Source of the DNA: Halovenus sp.
Lineage (GTDB): Archaea > Halobacteriota > Halobacteria > Halobacteriales > Haloarculaceae
Length of the DNA stretch: 10,143 bases
Assembly: GCA_003551945.1 (NCBI GenBank)
Contig: PUNZ01000183.1
Coordinates: 1-10,143, forward strand
Direction of reading: 5' to 3'
The translations under genes and the position numbers were made by a program. The notes under the pieces were generated by a model that saw only the letters and a program-made list of their open reading frames with translations, ran no database searches and was not told the DNA's origin. Shown in pieces: positions 6,205 to 10,143 of this stretch. Each line of letters begins with the position of its first letter. Position 1 is the first letter of the stretch.

Positions 6205-6561
6205 TTAGGCGTACTGTTTGACGACGTTGAGAATCTCATCAAGTTCGTCGCCAGAGAGGGAGTACCGTTCTTGTGCATACAGGGCACGCAGTTCATCGCG
6301 GTCAAGTGGACGCAAGTCAGCGATTTTGTACGCAGTTTTCTCATCAACTTTCTCAAGTTCTTGCAGTTCAGCAACGAACGCTCGAGCGTCGTCTGCATCC
6401 AACTCGGCAAAGCGGTTTACGTGCTCAATAGCGCGGGCGAGTTCGTAGCGCATTTCGTGCTCTTCGTCCGCTGCGCGCTCTGCTTCTAGCGTTTCGAGTA
6501 TCTCTTTTGTCTCCGCAACGGTCAGATACTCTTCGTCGATTATCTCTTTGAATATCGTCAT
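6205..6561 (-). CDS. rpoF: RNA polymerase subunit Rpo4 (F/Rpb4)
   Basis: The 118-residue Rpb4-like subunit of archaeal RNA polymerase, which forms the stalk with Rpo7 (RpoE) and helps open-complex formation and transcript handling. The opening MTIFKEIIDEEYLTVAETKEIL is the typical haloarchaeal start; the helical middle (EMRYELARAIEHVNRF) is followed by the conserved HRDC-like end, KTAYKIADLRPLDRDELRALYAQ and GDELDEILNVVKQYA. Length is normal. The frame is open to a GTG at 6699, but the extra 46 residues do not look like Rpo4, so ATG 6561 is chosen. No Shine-Dalgarno precedes it. It opens the conserved rpoF-DUF655-ksgA-hemK2 order. The usual upstream neighbour rpl21e is absent from the adjacent gap. 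Confidence 0.94.
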   Translation of the reverse strand: MTIFKEIIDEEYLTVAETKEILETLEAERAADEEHEMRYELARAIEHVNRFAELDADDARAFVAELQELEKVDEKTAYKIADLRPLDRDELRALYAQERYSLSGDELDEILNVVKQYA

Positions 6562-6752
6562 GGGTGCTTTCAATCTGCGCTCCATCGGGTTGGCGTACCC
6601 CGCTGATGACAGGACCCCGTGAGCCGTCAGTATCCGATAGCTGCTAGGCAGGCCAACACGATGCAGTCGCTCGTGATGTGTCATCGGTTGGTGAACCACT
6701 CAAAAAACACCTTCGAAACTGTTTCGGCGCGACGTTCGACAACGCAAATGAG
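6562..6752 (-). promoter_or_regulatory. Gap between LOV kinase and rpoF
   Basis: These 191 bases hold the kinase terminator (T6 at 6702-6707) and must hold the rpoF promoter, though no clear TATA box is seen at the leaderless distance. None of the three minus frames resembles ribosomal protein L21e. A CACGA/TCGTG pair (6657-6661, 6671-6675) could form a small hairpin. Confidence 0.3.
6702..6707 (-). terminator. T6 run after the LOV kinase gene
   Basis: GTGTTTTTTGAG on the minus strand, 46 bases after the kinase stop. It shares TTTTTTGA with the runs downstream of aceB and of the glycine-repeat gene. Confidence 0.45.
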
Positions 6753-7838
6753 TTACGCAAGCGGTAGCGTTACGATGAAGGTTGTCCCGTCACCCTCTCC
6801 ATCTGCTATCGTAACTGACCCGCCGTAGCCTTCAGCGAGGCGTTTGACGAGATACAGACCAATGCCGGTTCCATCGCTTCCCTCGCCTTTGGTTCCTTTT
6901 TCGAAAACGTCCTCTCGCTGGTCCGCTGGAATGCCTGGGCCATTGTCGGCTATCCTTACTTGGACGGTCTCATCGTGGGTCGCCGCAGAGACTGTAATCC
7001 TCGGTTCGTCTGTATCATTGTGTATCACTGCGTTTTTGAGCAGATTTCGAAACAGCGACGGGAGCATCTTATCAGCCTCCACATCGACGCTTGGGAGCGA
7101 TTCCTCAATGTTCACAGTGACAGTAGAGTACTCCGTTCGGATGGATTCAATCTCATCGAGGAGTGTGAGCTCCAGTGAAACAGCATGGGTGTCTGCTCCA
7201 TCACGTAAGAGCACATCCGCAATATCGCGTGCAGCGACCGTAAGCTGAATTGCCTGTTGGGTGCTGTCAAGCGCAGTGCGAAGGTGCTTCTTTTCACTGT
7301 CTGCAATGTACGGTTCGAGCAGTTCAAGCGAAGAGAGCGTCAACTGGAGGTCATTTCGGATATCATGCCGAACCATCGCGTTCAGCGTTTCAAGCGTATC
7401 ACGCTGTTCTGTAAGTCTCTTCTCAAACTGCTTGCGCTGGGTGATATCTTGTTGGAAGCCCACATAGTACGTAACTTCGTGCTCGTCGGGAATCGGTGCA
7501 AGCGTTACTTGATTCCAAAAGGGCGTTCCGTCTTTTCGGTAGTTTTTCAGTTCAACCGTTACCGAATCCCGGTTTTCAATGGCTTCGCGCATCCGGGCAA
7601 CCGGTTTCTCAGCGGTGTCATCCCCCTGCAGAAAACGACAGTTCCGACCGGTTGACTCGGATTTTGTATAGCCGGTCAGTTCGACAAACCCATCGTTGAC
7701 ATAAATAAGCGGTTCATCAGGCTGGCTGAGGTCTGCAATCGTGATTCCGATTGGGGCGACATCCAGCGCACGGTTTTTCAGCGTAAACTCGTTCGCTCGG
7801 CGCTTGAGGCTTTCAATCAACGTTGTTTCTGTACTCAT
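6753..7838 (-). CDS. LOV-domain sensor histidine kinase (probable blue-light receptor)
   Basis: A 361-residue soluble kinase without membrane helices. Residues about 24-133 are a LOV-type PAS domain: GRNCRFLQG (64-72) with photoactive Cys67, and flavin-contact Asn99 (NYRKDG), Asn109 (FWNQ) and Gln129 (GFQQDIT). The spacing Cys to Asn to Asn to Gln (32, 10, 20) nearly equals that of plant phototropin LOV2. A short linker (134-150) leads to the H-box with His158 (AMVRHDIRNDL), N-box Asn269 (LLKNAVIHND), G1 DNGPGIP (298-304) and G2 GTGIGL (323-328). Light would form a flavin-cysteine adduct and alter autophosphorylation; this is inferred from conserved residues. ATG 7838 is chosen; an earlier in-frame ATG at 7886 adds a His/Arg-rich tail unlike the family. 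No response regulator is in the window. Confidence 0.92.
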   Translation of the reverse strand: MSTETTLIESLKRRANEFTLKNRALDVAPIGITIADLSQPDEPLIYVNDGFVELTGYTKSESTGRNCRFLQGDDTAEKPVARMREAIENRDSVTVELKNYRKDGTPFWNQVTLAPIPDEHEVTYYVGFQQDITQRKQFEKRLTEQRDTLETLNAMVRHDIRNDLQLTLSSLELLEPYIADSEKKHLRTALDSTQQAIQLTVAARDIADVLLRDGADTHAVSLELTLLDEIESIRTEYSTVTVNIEESLPSVDVEADKMLPSLFRNLLKNAVIHNDTDEPRITVSAATHDETVQVRIADNGPGIPADQREDVFEKGTKGEGSDGTGIGLYLVKRLAEGYGGSVTIADGEGDGTTFIVTLPLA

Positions 7839-8026
7839 AGATAGGTGTCTTCGTCGATAGTCGCTGTGTTGGTGTGCGTTCCACACGGAAACGGCTGCAG
7901 TTTGCGTGGACGAGCACAGTCGTTTCCCGCAGATTGAATGGCCATCCCATTCACTCTTTGGATACTTCTCAGGAACGACGCGGACAGTTTGGCACTCCAG
8001 TCAAAAAAGAGGCGTCTAGAACAGAG
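7839..8026 (-). promoter_or_regulatory. Gap upstream of the LOV kinase with an inverted repeat
   Basis: This 188-base gap lies between aceB and the kinase. TGAATGG (7935-7941) and CCATTCA (7947-7953) form a perfect 7-bp inverted repeat with a 5-base spacer, about 100 bases before the kinase ATG: a candidate operator. No clear TATA box or Shine-Dalgarno is seen near 7838. Confidence 0.35.
8004..8009 (-). terminator. T6 run after aceB
   Basis: CTCTTTTTTGAC on the minus strand, 17 bases after the aceB stop, is a likely intrinsic archaeal terminator. It matches the run after the glycine-repeat gene (TTTTTTGAC) exactly. Confidence 0.5.
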
Positions 8027-9334
8027 TTAGTTACCGACAGCCATCGCACGTTCGAGCACGTCTTCGCTGTAGAGTTCAGCAAGGTCCTCGTGCTGGTCTG
8101 GACGGTTCTCGTAGACGTCCTGGAACAGCGCAATTGGGGCCATCATGGCCTGGTAGGTTGCTTCGTCCCACATGCGGTCGCTGCTGATGTGGACCTCGAT
8201 GCCGTCGATAACGATGGTTGCGGCGCGCTCCATCGCAATGGCACCTTTCCCGGCTTCTTTGGCGGCTTCGAACTCCTCCATGGAGTCGACAATGTCGTCG
8301 AGGCTTGGGATATACTGTGCCATGTTGACGAGTTCCTCTTTGAGCTCGTCCTCGTCAAGAGTGAGCTCTTCGGCACCGACAGTCAAGAGGTAGCCGTCGT
8401 CGGTCTCTTCGAGGGAGACGCGGTCGCCGTTGTAGACATGGTTGCCATCCTCTTCGACGAGGTCGACAACGCGGCCGCCGGCGTCAATCTGCCAGCTGCC
8501 TTCGACTGGTGGGAGCGGTGATTTGTTCGCTTCGACGACCTGGCCGGGCGTCAGCGACCAGATACCAAGCTGTCCTTTTGCGCGGTTGTCAATCATCCGC
8601 TCGTGGTAGCCTTCGACGTCGCGGATGTCGTCGTATGGGCCGTCCACGGCGATGAGTCCGGCAGCGCTTGCAGCGCGGGAGGTGTTGTGACGGAGTTCGT
8701 CCCATGGTGGGAGTTCGCCGGTTGGCGTGATTGCGCGCATGTCTTTCGTGTAGTCGACTTCACCGTCAACGAGCATGAACAGCCGCTGGAGGTTGTTCGA
8801 TGGCTTGCCCATCTCATCGCGGAGTCGGCCCATGCCGAGTTCGGCTGCACCGCTTTCGATGATGACAGACATGGCAAGGCTGCCCTCTTCAAGGCCGTAC
8901 TCGTTTTCGACGATTGTGAAGAACTCGTCTGCTTTCTTCCAGTCGTCAAGGTCGCCAACCTCCGGGATGACGAAGCCGTCGATATGCTGGATAGCTCCTT
9001 TGTCCGGGTCGGCAATATTGAGCATGTGTTTCAGGCACTGATGCCGGGTTTCCGGGCTGTCACGATGCCATTCGATACGTGGGTGAATCTCGCCGGGGTA
9101 GTCCTCGCCATACTCGGAGACGACATCGATGATGTTCTGTGCTCCTTCGTCGCGCATATTCGGAGCCGTTGCATCCTCGTTGTCAGGCACCCAGACGTCA
9201 GGTGCTTGCATCCCTGTGAGCTGGGCCGCCTTCTCCAGCATCTTCGCTGAGTCATCCTCACCCTCAACTGCTGTTGGGGTTGTAAAGAACGTCCGAACAA
9301 ATTTCCGGTCGTGAAGTCGCTTATCAATGCGCAT
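8027..9334 (-). CDS. aceB: Malate synthase, haloarchaeal type (isoform H)
   Basis: A 435-residue enzyme condensing glyoxylate and acetyl-CoA to malate. It belongs to the haloarchaeal malate synthase H group, built on the HpcH/citrate-lyase-like TIM barrel and much shorter than bacterial forms A and G. Recognisable segments are FVRTFFTTPTAVEGEDD (12-28), QAPDVWVPDNEDATAP (43-58), HIDGFVIPEVGD (117-128), SVIIESGAAEL (156-166), MLVDGEVDYTKDMRA (187-201), RHNTSRAASAAGLIAVDGPY (215-234) and IWSLTPGQVVEAN (258-270). Acidic Glu160 and Asp190 or Asp194 are likely metal or substrate residues. ATG 9334 is preferred over 9349 because it fits the promoter as a short-leader transcript. The enzyme serves either the glyoxylate shunt or the methylaspartate cycle; isocitrate lyase is not nearby, so the pathway is undecided. 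Confidence 0.96.
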   Translation of the reverse strand: MRIDKRLHDRKFVRTFFTTPTAVEGEDDSAKMLEKAAQLTGMQAPDVWVPDNEDATAPNMRDEGAQNIIDVVSEYGEDYPGEIHPRIEWHRDSPETRHQCLKHMLNIADPDKGAIQHIDGFVIPEVGDLDDWKKADEFFTIVENEYGLEEGSLAMSVIIESGAAELGMGRLRDEMGKPSNNLQRLFMLVDGEVDYTKDMRAITPTGELPPWDELRHNTSRAASAAGLIAVDGPYDDIRDVEGYHERMIDNRAKGQLGIWSLTPGQVVEANKSPLPPVEGSWQIDAGGRVVDLVEEDGNHVYNGDRVSLEETDDGYLLTVGAEELTLDEDELKEELVNMAQYIPSLDDIVDSMEEFEAAKEAGKGAIAMERAATIVIDGIEVHISSDRMWDEATYQAMMAPIALFQDVYENRPDQHEDLAELYSEDVLERAMAVGN

Positions 9335-9360
9335 AGTTCGTTCAAACAATCGAGTGATAC

Positions 9361-9376
9361 CTTGTTTTAGGTTTCG
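9361..9376 (-). promoter_or_regulatory. BRE/TATA-like promoter of aceB
   Basis: CGAAACCTAAAACAAG on the minus strand combines a BRE-like purine stretch with an AT-rich box (9364-9369), centred about 32 bases before the aceB ATG. This predicts a transcript with a leader of only a few bases, in keeping with the lack of a Shine-Dalgarno. Confidence 0.55.
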
Positions 9377-9462
9377 ATATCCCCCAGTAATAACAGGTTG
9401 CGATAACGGCAGTTTTAGCGCTAGTGTGCATCAATAACTGTACAATTGAACACTAATGGTGG

Positions 9463-9478
9463 GACTGACAAGTCAGTC
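9463..9478. promoter_or_regulatory. Perfect 7-bp palindrome upstream of aceB
   Basis: GACTGAC-AA-GTCAGTC is a perfect inverted repeat with a 2-base centre, about 130 bases before aceB and 34 bases after the stop of the preceding gene. It is too tight for a good RNA hairpin loop, so a dimeric regulator site is more likely than a terminator. An 8-bp TAGCGCTA palindrome lies at 9416-9423. Confidence 0.35.
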
Positions 9479-9511
9479 ACACAGCCAAATCGACCGACAG
9501 TAAGGCTCCGG

Positions 9512-10143
9512 TCACCCCCACAGGAAGAGCGTCAATAATACGATAATTCCGCCACCAAAAAAGAGCGTTGATGCGAGCAACGGATCGATACTGGCTGTTG
9601 CTTCAGCCCCTTCTGAAAGGTTACAGATGAGCGAATCCCCCGCATCGGGGAGTGGCTCGCCAGTGTCGTTGGCGCTCTCGAGGATGGTATCGTCGACAGC
9701 ATCGTCGTCTTCTTCAGGAACATCATCCTCTTCGGGTGCATCGTCCTCTTCTTGCGGAGTATCCTCTTCGCGTACGTCGTCATCGTCAACATCGTCTGGC
9801 TGGTCGTCATCGGCATGGGCATAGGCGTCCCGGTCCTCATCGGCAGCGTCCGCTTCGTCGTCCGGTTCCCCTGCTGGCCCAACACCGGTATCCGGCGACT
9901 GCTGCCATGCGGTAAACAACCCAATCAGGGCACTCGCGGGAACAAGGACGCCAAACGCGCCAAGCGCTCGCTTGAGCAGTTGTCGAAGCGAGTTCCCCTC
10001 GTTTCGGCCTGCAAAGAGTACGAGTGATTCATCGGTTGGTGCATAGACGTTCATCTCCGTCCCGCGCTCGGAATACCACGTATCGACGACCGAGATGAGG
10101 TCGGCATCGCTGAGCTTTTTGAGGTGATATTGAACGTTTTGGA
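9512..10143 (-). CDS. Membrane-tethered winged-helix regulator, N-terminus cut by window edge
   Basis: The visible 209 residues start inside a winged-helix domain: QNVQYHLKKLSDADLISVVD is the recognition helix and start of the wing, and DTWYSERGTEMNVYAP completes it. This is the haloarchaeal ArsR-like pattern. Counting from Met at 10054, a juxtamembrane RQLLKRAL leads into helix 1 (about 30-50). A long acidic loop (about 51-155) and helix 2 (about 158-179) follow, ending within a few residues. The loop, expected outside, is about half Asp and Glu in its middle and contains four six-residue repeats. It also has two sequons (Asn129, Asn145). The design implies a one-component regulator held at the membrane; the signal and targets are unknown. 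It lies upstream of aceB on the same strand, but aceB has its own promoter. Confidence 0.8.
   Translation of the reverse strand, partial: QNVQYHLKKLSDADLISVVDTWYSERGTEMNVYAPTDESLVLFAGRNEGNSLRQLLKRALGAFGVLVPASALIGLFTAWQQSPDTGVGPAGEPDDEADAADEDRDAYAHADDDQPDDVDDDDVREEDTPQEEDDAPEEDDVPEEDDDAVDDTILESANDTGEPLPDAGDSLICNLSEGAEATASIDPLLASTLFFGGGIIVLLTLFLWG
9698..9769 (-). repeat. Four 18-bp tandem repeats coding for acidic hexapeptides
   Basis: Four consecutive imperfect 18-base units encode, in protein order, EEDTPQ, EEDDAP, EEDDVP and EEDDDA within the acidic loop of the regulator. The unit length is a multiple of three, so copy-number change would keep the frame. Confidence 0.75.

Noticed and set aside
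6600..6690. Possible C/D box guide RNA
   Set aside because: TGATGA-like and CTGA words occur, but a consistent RTGATGA...CTGA set with C' and D' boxes at normal spacing is not present on either strand.
6562..6699. 46-residue N-terminal extension of Rpo4 from a GTG
   Set aside because: It has no resemblance to Rpo4 or to L21e, and the standard haloarchaeal Rpo4 start (MTIFKEI) is at 6561.
7874..8521. 215-codon plus-strand open frame
   Set aside because: It is mostly antisense to the end of aceB and has no recognisable domain.
8603..9250. 215-codon plus-strand open frame
   Set aside because: It is antisense to aceB and arises from the codon bias of the real gene; its composition is not acidic like true genes here.
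9627..9824. Serine-rich plus-strand open frame
   Set aside because: It is the complement of the Asp/Glu repeat of the membrane regulator; low-complexity serine is the expected shadow of GAC/GAA/GAT codons.
1..10143. tRNA, rRNA, CRISPR array, transposase, integrase or attachment site
   Set aside because: No cloverleaf-like sequence, no regularly spaced repeats beyond the 18-bp coding repeat, and no mobile-element protein motifs were seen.

Overview
The window comes from a haloarchaeon (class Halobacteria). The evidence is archaeal core genes (priL for the primase large subunit, rpoF/Rpo4, the archaeal family DUF655, archaeal KsgA and a HemK2/Mtq2-type methyltransferase), strongly acidic 'salt-in' proteins, families essentially confined to haloarchaea (HalOD1, a DUF7344-type winged helix, malate synthase H), and short AT-rich promoter boxes about 27-32 nt before start codons. 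By eye the GC content is moderate for this class. I do not assign a genus. No tRNA, rRNA, CRISPR array, insertion sequence or integrase was seen, so this looks like ordinary chromosome, and no intergenic gap exceeds 200 bases.

Layout, left to right. (1) 1-631: two divergent ferredoxins. A 3Fe-4S-type ferredoxin runs off the left edge on the minus strand, and a 2Fe-2S ferredoxin is on the plus strand. (2) 762-1566: an overlapping plus-strand pair, a DUF7344-type winged-helix protein followed by a stand-alone HalOD1 protein whose Shine-Dalgarno lies inside the first gene. A GC hairpin follows. (3) 1631-3323: a four-helix membrane protein of unknown function, then priL. (4) 3353-3871, convergent with priL: a small membrane protein whose outer domain is a run of G-x-x-x repeats. 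(5) 3939-6561, minus strand: rpoF, DUF655, ksgA and hemK2, the conserved haloarchaeal transcription/ribosome-maturation cluster. Its usual first gene, rpl21e, is not next to rpoF. (6) 6753-7838: a soluble histidine kinase with a LOV domain that keeps the photoactive cysteine and flavin contacts, so a probable blue-light sensor. (7) 8027-9334: aceB, haloarchaeal malate synthase, with its own promoter. (8) 9512-right edge: a 5'-truncated membrane-tethered winged-helix regulator with a long acidic extracellular loop.

Most genes are housekeeping (replication, RNA polymerase, rRNA and release-factor methylation, carbon assimilation). The less explained parts are the glycine-tetrad membrane protein, the LOV kinase sitting where rpl21e is expected and without a visible partner regulator, the DUF7344/HalOD1 pair, and the membrane-bound regulator. 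Four intergenic gaps hold a T6 run followed by G, three of them just downstream of minus-strand genes, and these are likely intrinsic terminators. I found no clear multi-gene defence or mobile system.
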